DNA from: Absidia repens | Taxonomy: Eukaryota; Mucoromycota; Mucoromycetes; Mucorales; Cunninghamellaceae | DNA: 47,500 nucleotides | Direction of reading: 5' to 3' | Assembly: GCA_002105175.1 (NCBI GenBank) | Contig: MCGE01000064.1 | Coordinates: 1-47,500 of the forward strand | Shown: piece after piece, positions 11,643-22,568 of the stretch | How the letters are laid out: each line of letters starts with the position of its first letter | Numbering within the stretch: the stretch's first letter is position 1 | Program-made: the position numbers and the translations under genes | Notes under the pieces: model-generated | Database searches by the model: none | Seen by the model: only the letters and a program-made list of their open reading frames with translations | Told to the model about the DNA's origin: nothing

Positions 11643-12479
11643 TTAGCTTTTTTATTTTATTTTATATATATACATAGTCCCATCCCTCCCCCATCCCTCC
11701 CCTTTGATTTTATTTTATTGATTAGACATAGTCTTTCTCTACTCACGTTTTCCTTTTTTATGTTTACATCTCTTTATTGTATTTGTTTGTAAATGAATAA
11801 ATGAATAATAAAAATGATGATTGATCTGGAGTAGTATACATCATATTTATGTTTTATTTTGTGTGTTTTTGATGATGTTTTTTATTTCTATGAAGTGGAT
11901 GAATAAGTTGCCTACAGTATTGCATAGTACATGGATGAATGCTGATCATCGTGATATGATATCTGTCCCTTTTTTTTTAAAAAAAAAAAAAATCTTCTGC
12001 ACAGTATGAACAATATGTAGATGTTAATTGGCGTGATCAAATAAAAACTCAAACCCATATATGGATGATCTTTCATTTTTTCATTTAAATATTAGTATGG
12101 TATCTGCAGCAATTCATACTACTGTCACTGCGAAGTGCTCGTATCACAGTGTTATTGGATTCCAAAAAAAGAACGACGAATTCTGATTCGTTTGAAGGAA
12201 TTCGAAAAATGGATATTAGTGTATTATCATGCATGGTTGATAAAGTGGGGATGTACAATGATATAACGCACGAGATACGACTCATAATGGAAATATAGTC
12301 AGTAGACCCTATCTATGATGATGAGTGGTGAATCGAAGAAATGATATTTTTGTGATAAATATAATATGTGCATACAATATAAAATAAGACACAAAAAATG
12401 AAGATGGTATAAGGACTTTTTTATTATATTTTCAAGCAGAAACAAACAAACTGTACTAAGAGCTACTATATTAATATTT
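11643..12479. other. convergent intergenic region, RPN5 and kinase 3' flanks
   Basis: This AT-rich stretch holds two AATAAA signals for RPN5 (11796, 11806) and poly-T/poly-A runs near 11970-11992. The small open frames here have no family resemblance. Confidence 0.4.
11796..11801 (+). terminator. poly(A) signal of RPN5
   Basis: AATAAA, 154 bp after the stop codon, with a second overlapping AATAAT/AATAAA cluster just behind it. Confidence 0.5.
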
Positions 12480-13063
12480 CTATACTACTTTTTTCCCAAG
12501 TTTCTTGTGATCACCGTCCTTCAAATGATGCTTGTGTGTGTCCCAAGAGTTCGTTTTCCCTTTTTCACAAACTTCCACCGAGCGCAACCAAGAAGACTCG
12601 AGACATTGACGAATCGTCCACCGGGTACTTGGATCAGGATCAAAAATGCCATACAAGCATTCCTTTTCTTCGTCGGTACAATTGCTTAGCGGCAACCAAC
12701 TACGTTGAGGTCGTTGGAAGGAGACATAATCGCAATATTTTGGATCACCGCGATTGGCCTGCAGAAATGGAATTTGACGATAAGTAAGACAATGCCATGT
12801 CACCGCTACACTCCACACATCCAAGGCTTTTCCATCATATTCTGAAGGTGTCGAAAAGAGTTCAGGGGACCAATAAGGTTCAGAGCCACATTTTCCTTGA
12901 CTTGTTCTGGCCGTTTTGTCAAAGCAAGATTGCACCACATCGGCGACACCAAAATCAGTAATTTTCAAAACACCATCAACACTCATCACAAGGTTCTCTG
13001 GTTTGATATCTCTAAAAAGGGATAATAAAAAAATAATATCATCAAAAAAAGCTGTAATCAACG

Positions 13064-13100
<37 letters not shown>

Positions 13101-14512
13101 TTTTGTTTCAAAACTTACCTGTGAGCCACGCCACATTGATGCATATGATCCAGACCCAATAAAAGTTGTTTGAATAGGCAATCAATTTCACTATCTTTGA
13201 GATCGAAATGAGATAACACCGTAAAGAGATCCCCTCCCGAACACTAAATATCAATATATAAATATAAAAATAAAAAAAGTTTAAGATGGTGAGCCCCTAA
13301 ATAATACCCTACTTCCTGCTAATCACTATCTTCATCAGCGCTCCCCCCCTCCTTTTTTTTCTGTTATCTTTTTCGATTTTTCTATTTTTCCCTTACATAT
13401 TCCATAACGGTACACCAACGATTTTTGTGATCCTTGACCAAATCAAACATTTCCACTATGTGAGGATGACGGATGGCTTTGCTGATACAGAATTCGCTTG
13501 TCATTCGCTTTTGATATTCCCGTTCGGTTTCGTTTCGGTCTTGTTTCCGGAAAGCTTTGATGGCCACCACCGTTTTGGTTTTGTTCTTCTTCTTTCTTGA
13601 TCTTCGTTGGTAAGTCTTTTCCAAAGGGATCCATTCTGGACATGCAGGCATTTCCAAAAGCTGAATAACCGCCGTTGCACCTTGACCGATGATTTTGCCA
13701 CGCCGATAGTCTGATCCGTACCGATCTTGAAGCTGTAATGGTTCTGCCATTTTGTTGTTGATATTGTTCTGATCCAATGATGTCGATGAGGTACTGATAG
13801 CCGATGGAATTCGAGAGGAGAGTGGTGAAGTAGCAGCAGTCGATGATGTTCCAGATATAAATGATGCCCCTGATTTACCACCCCATGAACGCTGTCGTCG
13901 AGTAAATGAATAATTTGATAGAATTCGTTTCATTTCAGTCAATAAAGGTGACTCTGAAGGAGATGATGGCATGGATGATAGAGAGACGCTGGAGCCATGA
14001 TCATAGTCGCCTGTTTGGTAAGGTGGTGTTTGATGACCTGATTGAATAGCATATGCAGAATCTGGATGGAGTTGTTGTTGAAGTGTTTGTTGCTGCTGTT
14101 GATTCTGCTGCTGTTGTGGATCTTGGTTCTGCTGTTGCTGCTGCTGCTGCTTTTGATAATCAGGCGATGAAGGAGATAAGAGCTGTAGTTGATTTGGCGA
14201 TGATGGTGATGAGGATATGTCTTCGCCTTGATCGTCAGGTCTTCCCATGGCAAAAGTAGCAGCAAAGGACGAGGTCAGGGCAGCGATACCAAGGGTTGTA
14301 GTATTGGGTTCCGATGCTGGCGATGGGGGTTTCGATGTATACTGTCGAAGTGATAGTTGACTGAGCTTGTGAGAGAGTGAATTTTTTTCGCCTTGGGAGT
14401 TGTTGGTAGGTTCCCAGTTTGCCTTGTCGTGATTCGTCCGAGTAGCTATACTTGATCGATAGTTTGAAGTTGGTGGTGGTGGCGATAGTACAATAGTAGG
14501 TTGGCTAGGCAT
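12480..14512 (-). CDS. Ser/Thr protein kinase, HAL4/SAT4-HAL5-NPR1 type
   Basis: Exons 13397-14512, 13119-13243 and 12480-13011 give 590 aa. The first 250 residues are low-complexity (Ser/Pro-rich, with a Gln-rich tract encoded by CAG/CAA near 14085-14155), typical of fungal regulatory kinases. The kinase domain has the glycine loop IIGQGATAVIQLL (about 272-284), the lysine motif VAIKAF (about 315-320), HPHIVEMFDL, CSGGDLF, the catalytic loop AHRDIKPENLV spanning an exon junction (about 412), ITDFGVADV (about 433) and a CGSEPYWSPE activation-segment end. This looks most like the fungal HAL4/HAL5/NPR1 kinases, which control K+ and nutrient transporters; that subfamily placement is an inference from sequence style. 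The ATG at 14512 is the first ATG in frame. All catalytic residues are present. Confidence 0.88.
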
Positions 14513-14970
14513 GAGAAACGTTGAAAAAAGAGCCAATATGTGTTAGTAAATATATATATATATATATATATAGTTTATCTATTATTGTCATACTTAGCAG
14601 CCATTGAGTTGAGAATACCAAATAGTTCACTAGGATATATAGGGGAGGATTTGAGAGAAAGCGAATAAATAAATAAATAAAAAGGATAAAGAAAGAAGAA
14701 AAGGAAGAAGAATAAAAAGAGAGTGAGGAGGGGTGAGGGGAATATTTATAAAAAACGTTAGTATAATAAAACCATAAGACAAAAGGACTTCCACACTGCC
14801 CAATTTGGTAAGCTCCCGTCAATCAAGTAACCCCTTTTCTGCCCGATAACAAAATGGTCACCCCTGCCCAATCAACCTAAATCAGCCAATCCCCCAAAAA
14901 AAGACATAGAGTAATCATAAAGAGAGAAGGAGGAAAAGAAGAAGAGATACTGCATTTTGTAGTTCTGTTT
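14513..14970. other. upstream region of the kinase / downstream of RPA3
   Basis: This stretch has an (AT)n microsatellite at about 14552-14572 and a purine-rich run at 14650-14745. No gene is visible. Confidence 0.4.
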
Positions 14971-15503
14971 TTATTCAAAGATTTCAGGAAGCTTTTGCCC
15001 ATATTCCACTAATTTGTTTGCTAAACTCATATCTATAATCATAATAATGTTACTTCCGGTTTCCTGTACTCATACATCCTTATCCTTTTTCTTTTTTTCT
15101 GAGTTTACCAAAGTTATTGCCAAGATTGCACGATTTGAATTCCATAATACTGAAGTCATTTTCAACACGGCCGATAACTTCGACAAATTCGGTACCCCAT
15201 TGACTTTCCTATATTTTCAAAAACAAGTCGTGAATAAATAATAGTATGCAAAACGTCATATGCTTTTTTTTTCAACCTACACCAGAAAGTTTTATAAGTA
15301 CTTGACCCCCATCAGTAGCATTCATCACTGCTGTTTCACCAGAAAACTAAAAAAGAAGCGCCAAGAGGAACTATAAGTATTTGTTACATTAGATAATAGA
15401 TCGAGCATATACTTACGGACACTACTTTCCCGGCCATACGAACAGTAGATCCGACATATTTTTCACGTAATTGAGAGTTGATGCGAGGTGTTGGCTTTTC
15501 CAT
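14971..15503 (-). CDS. RFA3: replication protein A 14-kDa subunit (RPA3)
   Basis: Smallest subunit of the nuclear single-stranded-DNA-binding trimer RPA, with roles in replication, repair and recombination. Exons 15417-15503, 15281-15346, 15109-15208 and 14971-15032 give 104 aa, in line with the family (about 105-125 aa). The chain reads MEKPTPRINSQLREKYVGST, then VRMAGKVV, GGQVLIKLSG, TEFVEVIGRV, and a C-terminal helix DMSLANKLVEYGQKLPEIFE used for trimerisation. This is the single OB-fold plus helix layout of RPA3, and the VEVIGRV strand is characteristic. Exon 2 must end at GGT before a GTAGGT donor to keep frame. No catalytic residues are expected. Confidence 0.9.
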
Positions 15504-16180
15504 GTTGTTTATATACAGGTACTGACTGAGTGGTATTTTCAAGAGAGAAAAAAAACAAGACGCGACGTCTTAGCTGCGCGTTGATTTTTACCAAATATCA
15601 TTTTCAAACGCCGCAGACGCATATTAGCCTGATGGTGAGTTAAGACTTGGCACACTCGTAGATCATTTCGTTAGAAAAATCCCATACCCCCATTGGGGTT
15701 ATTTAATATGCCATACACACATAATGGTATCCAATTACTGAAATTGAGATTGATCAGGTTCACTATACTGGTGCTTATACCCAGTAACAGGTGCCACGCC
15801 TAGACAATAAATTCAGCAGCAACAACCATCCTTCATTATATCTTGCTTGAAATGATCGGTTGGGACATTTTGATACCAAAAATACTGTGGTAAGTATTGC
15901 ATCATGTGCGTCCCCATGTAGTCAGAACCTGCCCAAAACTTAGTATATAGTAACCGTTCCTCAAACACACACAGCCACAGCCCCTATTTTCATATGCCCA
16001 TTCAGTCCAGGCTCATTATTTTCTACTTTATATATTTTATCAATGAAAGTCTTTTTATTCAGTCAGCAACTGTCAAATCCAAGTTTTCATTGGAGGATAA
16101 ATTATTTTCCGACTTGGTGGCGTGAAAAATTAAAATTCAGTTCGTTTTTTTTTTTTTTACTTTTTCTTCTTGGTAACAGA
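15504..16180. other. divergent intergenic region between RPA3 and TSR2
   Basis: 677 bp between divergent starts. It contains a small CCCCATTGGGG hairpin near 15690 and a C/A-rich patch near 15963-15985. No gene or RNA is recognised. Confidence 0.35.
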
Positions 16181-16850
16181 ATGGCTGAACATCCTAACAA
16201 GGTAGCATTCCACGAAGGTGTCACTTATATATTCAAAACCTGGACAGCCTTGAAACTAGCCGTGGAGCAAGACTGGGGAGGTGTCGAATCGGCTGAAAAA
16301 CGGGACTGGATGATCGAACTTATTACGGATTATTTTGGCAAAAGTACGTATTAATCACCATTGAAGTAAAGATTGTGATACTGATCTATTTTTTTTAGAT
16401 GGTAAAAAGGTGGATGTTGATGAAATTGAAGATATCTTGAACCAAATCATGAGTGACGAGTTCCACACACTATTGGAAGATGACTCTGCTTATTTGGTAA
16501 GTTTTATGATAAAGTCTTCTTCCTCTTTCAAAGGCATTTTTAACCTTTTTTTATGATTGTGATAGGTCGCGAAACACTTGGTGGAACTGTTTAACCAATG
16601 TATCAATGGCAACTTCAGTGAAGTGGAACGGCTTCGACAAAAAAATCAAACACATGCGGCATCCTCTTCAAGTTGTGTCCAACAAGGTGGAGAAGACGAT
16701 GGTGATAGCGACATTGAAGGTGATGATATGAATAGCAATGATATGGATGACGATGATATGGAAATGGATGACAGCAACTCGAAACAATTAGACGAATCAC
16801 CTTCAGGACCTGATGAAGATGGCTGGGAAACTGTACGAAGCAAGAAATAG
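16181..16850 (+). CDS. TSR2: pre-rRNA-processing protein TSR2 (eS26 escort)
   Basis: Tsr2 binds ribosomal protein eS26, releases it from importin and delivers it to pre-40S particles. Exons 16181-16343, 16399-16496 and 16566-16850 give 181 aa. The WGG domain is clear: FHEGVTYIFKTWTALKLAV, then EQDWGGVESAEKRDWM and DEIEDILNQIMSDEFHTLLED. A long acidic Asp/Met/Ser segment follows, and the protein ends with the family C-terminal motif DEDGWETVRSKK. The gene is convergent with the PARP-finger gene at 17051, with only 200 bp between stop codons. Confidence 0.95.
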
Positions 16851-17050
16851 ATCTCCTAACCACACATTTTTTTACCTTCGTCAACTACCCATTTGATCCC
16901 CCTCTCCTCATCCTTCTCATATACACCAATCATTAGTTTAGTTTTTCATCACACATGTATTAGAAATTCATCACTTTTATTCAAATCATATATTATGTAA
17001 TAATAATAAAAAATCTATTTTATATATATATATATATATTTTCATTCATA

Positions 17051-17970
17051 TTATTGTTTGAAGTCTTCCAATATTTTCTTGAAATCATCTGTAAAACCTT
17101 CACCATGTACATCGTCCAGTTTGACAGCAGGTTTGGGTGCTTCTTTCTTCTTTGTAGCCTTTTCCTTCTTTGCTGTTGCTGATTCATTTTCTTTTTTGGG
17201 TGTGTTCTTCTTAGCCTTTTTATTTGTAGTATTGGCCTTCATCTTGTTGATACCAGCGGGGTTAGTGGTAGTGTTGTTAGCTTGCGTTGGTAATTGGGCA
17301 CCAGTCAATGCTTTGGTCATATCCTGTTCTTCGTCATCATCCATGGCCTTTCGTTTGGTGGGTTTGGGTTGATTTTGCACGGCTTTTTTGGTAAAGTTCC
17401 CTTCTTCTTGTTGTGCTTCAGCTGCCTCGGCTTCGGCTTCTTCAGCAGCCAATCTTTCTTCTTCATCCGCTGCCATAAGCGCTGGCCACGATGATCCAGG
17501 TCCCGCTTCGTACAATCTTTGCATCTTTTTTTTATCCTATTGCCAATAGAAATGTTAAAGACGCAAGACACGCGGTATTACGTTATTATTATTATTATTA
17601 TTGTATGATACTTACAGTATCTTTTAGCTTAGAATATCCTCGAAATGCTTCCAGGGGTTTCCTTTTGAACTCGGCAGGTACTATTAATAAAGTCAAAATA
17701 TCAAAAATTTAATTTTTTTTTTCAGGCAAAATTCCGTAGTTTTTCTTTTCTTACCGGTCCAGCACCTGAAGTGGCAAGAATCAAGTGGTACTAGGTTCTT
17801 TTTTTCTGCTTCTTGTTGGCACGTTCAATTGTGTTGAGACACAAAGTTCTTCGAAGGATGGACTTGCCACAGATATTACACTGATAGTTGGGTGAAAGGG
17901 CATATTCGAAAGCCAAGGTTCGAACAGGTTCAGTGCTGTCTTCTTTGGTTGCGGTTGCGTCAGTCGCCAT
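17051..17970 (-). CDS. PARP-type zinc-finger protein without PARP catalytic domain
   Basis: Certain exons are 17755-17790, 17616-17680 and 17051-17536; the first exon runs from the ATG at 17970 to about 17845. The N-terminus carries AFEYALSPNYQCNICGKSI, matching the start of a PARP zinc finger (C-x2-C). The next exon supplies a H-x2-C pair (CHFRCW), and the following ones carry EAFRGYSKLKDTDKKKMQRLYEAG, matching the GFSxLxxxD helix that ends such fingers. The rest is a Lys/Ala/Glu-rich, probably disordered tail ending DDFKKILEDFKQ. PARP fingers bind nicked or broken DNA; a nuclear DNA-binding role is inferred. The join between exons 1 and 2 is unclear: frame requires phase 1 before 17790, and the only candidate donors (GTCTCA near 17844, GTGCCA near 17822) are poor. 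Confidence 0.65.
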
Positions 17971-18204
17971 ACTATTGATATTGGTGTCGGTGTATTGGGT
18001 AGTAGGAATAAAAGACAGTGGTCGAGAGACAGGAAAAGTTTTTTTTTTTATTTTTTGCATGAAAATGGCTGGCTTGGCAACCTCCAGGTTTCGGTGGCTT
18101 GACAGACGTCAAGGGGCGGGACTTGAATATTTTATTTTTCCATCTTTTCTACCTTGTCTCCCCTTTTATCTTTCTTTTTTTTCCTCCCTTTATTCTTCAA
18201 TACT
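17971..18204. promoter_or_regulatory. bidirectional promoter with repeat-head motif
   Basis: 234 bp between the divergent PARP-finger and mL50 start codons. At 18114-18127 it carries GGGCGGGACTTGAA followed by an AT-rich TATTTTATTTTTCC. The reverse complement matches the head of the dispersed repeats at 25945 and 40250. A GACGTC lies at 18105. Confidence 0.5.
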
Positions 18205-18956
18205 ATGTTCTCTCGATCCTTATTACGATTACCATTGGCTTCTCAAACACGTTACCTACACGTTAGCTCTCTTGCACTTGCGGAGAACAATGGTGTTTTT
18301 GGTCGATTCAATCCTTGGGCCAAAAAATCTACTGAACCTAACACCACCAACACCGAAAATAACGATACACCTTCTGAAGCTATTGGTAACGTCACCTTTG
18401 ACGTTGACTTTAACGATGAACTGGAATTCTCTTCGTAAGTGAATTTTATTTTCTGGGGGTATTACTAACAATGTCATGGAGAAACAATTCATACTGACCT
18501 TTTTTTTTCTATAGATGGAAAAACACTGAAGTTATCGAAGATGTCGACCAAATCCACTCCTCGATTCGTAGCATTGTCTCAGAACATATCCAAGGACTTG
18601 GTGATAATGATTGGAAGGAAGCCTCTTTAGCGGATACTGATGTGAAATTCAAGGTAAGTCTTTTGAATTTACTGTCAATGGAATGGTAAAAACGAAACTG
18701 ACTGACTGATGAACTCTAATTATTTTTCAAAACATGCATATATCTCACTCTTTAGGTGATCAAGGAATCTATCAAGCAAACCGGAAAGGAAATACCCAAC
18801 CTGGAATTGACTAATATTGCTACTGTCAATGATCTTTTGGCCTTCTATGAACGTGTGCCCGATGTGACTCAAACTTCTGTCGAAAAATTCTTTGCCGAAA
18901 CCGCCAACTCTTTACCTTCCAATTTGACCTTTGAAGCCCCCAGCAAATCATCTTAA
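18205..18956 (+). CDS. MRPL50: mitochondrial large-subunit ribosomal protein mL50
   Basis: Exons 18205-18434, 18515-18653 and 18756-18956 give 189 aa. The N-terminus MFSRSLLRLPLASQTRYLHV is a typical mitochondrial targeting peptide (Arg/Ser/Leu-rich, no acids). The C-terminal half has the mL50 signature KQTGKEIPNLELTNIATV followed by NDLLAFYERV. The protein acts in the mitochondrial 54S/39S ribosomal subunit. The annotated ATG was chosen over an in-frame one further upstream at 18154, which would prefix a hydrophobic run encoded by T-rich leader DNA. A poly(A) signal lies at 19186. Confidence in the family is good; the exact processing site of the presequence cannot be read. Confidence 0.88.
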
Positions 18957-19358
18957 AAACCTTTGCCTATGGTATTCACCCTTTCTATTTTTCCTGCCCT
19001 CCTCATTTTTTCTATAGTCGTTGTTTAGATCTTCACCCTACACATATACACCGCTCTTTGGTACCATCCCCTCTCCACTTCACTATTGACTTTTTTTTAT
19101 ATTTGTTTTACTTCCAAGTCAACACCTTTCCCATCACCCAATAGCTACATACACACAACATTTGTAAAATAGATATGATTTATTCAATAAAACTTTATAT
19201 TCAAAAAAAAGAGGTACCCAGTCTCTTTGTTTTTCCCCATTTTCAACGTCTTCGTTGTATTATTCTTCTACCACCCCAAACCCCTCACACACACAAATAT
19301 AGAATACACAAAGAATTGATAAAAATTCACAACAAAAAACCAAAATAAAAAACTGTTT
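18957..19358. other. convergent 3' flanks of mL50 and the HPS1-like gene
   Basis: This C/T-rich 3' UTR-like DNA carries the mL50 poly(A) signal at 19186 and an A-rich stretch. Nothing else is seen. Confidence 0.4.
19186..19191 (+). terminator. poly(A) signal of mL50
   Basis: AATAAA about 230 bp after the mL50 stop codon. Confidence 0.45.
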
Positions 19359-22300
19359 TTATTTGAAAAAATGTCTTTGACTGATATCTGATAATAATTG
19401 TTGATGCATTGCATATATACTATCTACAGGCACAAAACTAAAATACATAGCTAGTAATTCCTCGTCATGATCTTGATCCATTGAAAAAGAATGTTTTTGT
19501 TGCCCTTGTGTTGGGTTTTGATGCTGCTGCTGTTGTTGTTGGTGGTGGTGACGATGGTGGTGTCCAGATAAATACATATAGTGGTAACCTTGACGTTGCC
19601 TTGTGGGAGCTTGTAACGAGTGAATTTTTGGAGGCGCATGCCGAGAGGAAAAGCCATGATAAAGCATGGAGTCACACATTTTTTTCAACTGTGTCACTGT
19701 AGGCCAACGCCATTTGCCGATGACCGTGGAGATAGAGGTAGCTGGTTTGATGTTGTAGGTACCATATACCTCATGCAGGATTTCATGGTGCTTGTCCATT
19801 TCGTTGAGATCTACTAACTGTGGAGAGGTGATAATGCCATTTTTGATGTGGATAAAGTGGACCAGACCAGGATATGTTAATGCAAAGGATAGGATAGAAA
19901 AATGTACACTTTCCTTGGTGAGTAAAAAGGATGAGAAATCATGAAGACCGTTCTGTAAGGAGATGGTAAATTGTTTCAGTTGATGCTGTTGCCGTTGCTG
20001 ATATTTGACGGATTTGCTGGAAGGTAAAGTCGAAGTTGAAAACATCTACAACAATACATATATATTGACCAGTATTATTAGTATTCAGCCCCATTGTTTC
20101 TTTTCACTGTTCTCTTCCCCTCCCTCTCTCTACATCCCACCTTTTTTTTTTTTTTTTTTTTTTTTTATTACTTCATCTGTAAATAGAAGAACAACCACAA
20201 GTCCTTCGGAAACTTGCACAAGATGAATCCTGGTCAACATAATACGATTTCCGTGCCTTAACCATCGCCGCACCGTCTTGATGGCTCCACGTTGATGCTT
20301 TTGCCGTTGGCTTTGATTCTGTGGATGATGTTGTTTTTGTTGCCCATCCTGACTACCTTCGTCACTTTGATCACTTTGTGAAATATATTTCGCCAAGATA
20401 TGATGATGACGATGGCGGTGGTGGTGGTGGTGACGGTCCACTAAGCTTTGTCGTCTCGAGCGTCCAGCAAGAGGTGATGAGTTGGTTGATCCACGACGTC
20501 GAACGGGTAGGTCATTGTTGGTAGATCCATCTTCACTATAATGGCGAATGTGGTTGTTGCTGTTGTTAATGATTAAAGTCGATATGTTGGTTGCAGCGAT
20601 TGAGGGTACACTACTGGAGAGGTATGATGTGTCCTTGCAGGAAGTCGAAGCTAATGATGTGGATATAGATGTTGGTGAGGATGATCTTGGATGTAATTGA
20701 TGTTGGTGATGATGCGTTTTTGCATTGGGTGGCAATAGAATGGGGTTGTCGTTATCACCGTGATGCTGGTAATGATGGTCCAAACTTGCTGTCAAGGACG
20801 ATACCTTCAAGGCTGCTGTCATTTCGTTCAAAAGGTCGTCTTCCATATCTAGAGTTACGTCTTCCGTCAATGTAGATGTAGTGGTGCCTGGTACTTTTAA
20901 CGTTTCATCATGATCAAGGTTTTTCGGCAGTCGAGAGAGAAGGTGTGAATGTATTAATGGTGGTGGATTACTCCATGATACGATTGGAATGGTAGTTGTT
21001 GATGATGATACCTGCGTAGTTGTTGCTTTTGTGTATATTTTGAAGGCTGGTGTGGTATTTGTATCATGGATATAAGAGAAAGGTGATGGTGATATTTGAT
21101 TGGTTGAATCGTTTGTTGATGATGATGTACATAATGTAGGCGATGAAGTGGATGGTGATATGCTGTTTGTATTGGTGATGCTACTGCTGCTGATATTTGT
21201 CGTTGTACTAATGACATGACACAAAATCACTGTAAGTAAACAAAACTTTATTTGTTGTTTTTCTCCTTTTTTGGTTAACTTTTACCTTCCAGCAATTGTT
21301 TGAGGTATACTGGCGTTTTGTTGTTCCTTCAAATGAGGTTCTATATTTGGAAAGATAATAGGAGTAAAAATGAATATTGAGTATGTGTGAGGCCAATTTA
21401 AAATATAAAAGTATCTTACCTTGTTGAGTTGTCGCACCATAATCGAAGTGTTTGCACAAATAATCCGCCACCAAGAGTTTTAAATAGTACAATAGGTCAT
21501 CCGTGATAGGACTTCCTGAAAGTTGATCCTTGTTGGAACAATGGACAACGATTTTTTCCCTAGCGAAGAGTAGAGCATGGTTCCAGTTGCTAGGAAGATG
21601 ATTCGTTTCAGGCGACGATTGACCGTTATCTTGACCATTTTGTTGATGACTGTAAAAATGAGGTGGTGGTGAAGAGGTTCTACGCCGAGGATTCGCAAAA
21701 AAAGTGGAGAATTTGTTCCCCGATGTCTTGACAGTTGCATGTGTCAAATGGGGAAAGGAGTTGTTGCAGCAATCCCGTAAAGTTTCAGTTAGTCGTGTGT
21801 TGAGTTCTTCTTGGAGATCCACCTGTTCAGTCAGACATAAGCAACGGTGTGAGCGGAGTGTGTAAGAAGAACCGATGAAAGGAAGATGGGCGAGACAAGT
21901 ACTTAATTGGTGAGTAGTAAGTGTTGGATGAAGAGCAAGTCGTCGAGAATGAGAAGATATGTCATTGTGAAGTCGAAGTTGCCATTGCGGTCCAAAAGTG
22001 AATCGTAAAAAGTTGTCCATGATAACGAGATGTTTGTGTAAAACGGTAATAGGTATCCTGTCTTGTTTCGTATTGGCTATAAATAATAGATTGTGTCTCT
22101 AAAGGTAATATATAAAAAAAGTTGAGTTAGTTTTTTTTTTCTTCTTCTACGAGAAATAAAGTGTATGGGAGACGATATATCATAATAGTTTTACTTACTT
22201 CGTAAAAAACCACAAGTTTTCCAGCAGAATATGCATGTTGTATGTGATTGTTGAGATTGGCCTTTATCAAGTCCTTGATCAGTAAGAGGGGTAAATAGCG

Positions 22301-22393
22301 AATACGGCCGTTATCTGTATTGTCAAGTTTTCCACCGTTTATAGATTGATATAGGAGATTCCCTGATTTATTGAGTATAAAGTAGGATATCAT
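19359..22393 (-). CDS. HPS1-like protein (BLOC-3 subunit, Rab32/38 GEF family)
   Basis: Exons 22199-22393, 21420-22098, 21286-21340, 20172-21207 and 19359-20045 give 883 aa in one consistent frame. The N-terminus, MISYFILNKSGNLLYQSING, reads as a longin-type domain (about 1-190). The middle (about 310-620) is low-complexity Ser/Thr/His/Gln. The C-terminal part carries LTYPGLVHFIHI near residue 713, and EELLAMYFSFVPVDSIYAM close to the end, both matching HPS1 blocks (FPGLVHFIYVD and YELLALHLSVIPTD in animals). HPS1 with HPS4 forms BLOC-3, which activates Rab32/38 on lysosome-related organelles. No HPS4 gene is visible here. The exon 3/4 junction uses the acceptor at 21208; a closer acceptor would lead to a stop. 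It is divergent from the SMN-like gene across 175 bp. Confidence 0.78.
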
Positions 22394-22568
22394 TGAGCAT
22401 CCATAATCCTTTTTTTGTAAAACAAGAGAAGGAAAAACCGTTAGGTGGTAAAGAGCAAAATGGAATTTATTTCACTCAGATTTGATGACGGAGTTTAAAA
22501 AATAATGAAATTTCGCTGATACGAGTTTTTTTTCGTAATTTCCTTCTCTTTTATTTACTTCTTTTCGC
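22394..22568. promoter_or_regulatory. short bidirectional promoter, HPS1-like / SMN-like
   Basis: Only 175 bp separate the divergent start codons, so promoter elements must be shared. There is a T-rich tract near 22525 and no recognisable TATA box. Confidence 0.35.

Noticed and set aside
14505..14822. 105-codon frame upstream of the kinase
   Set aside because: Contains translated microsatellite and T-rich tracts; it overlaps the kinase start in another frame.
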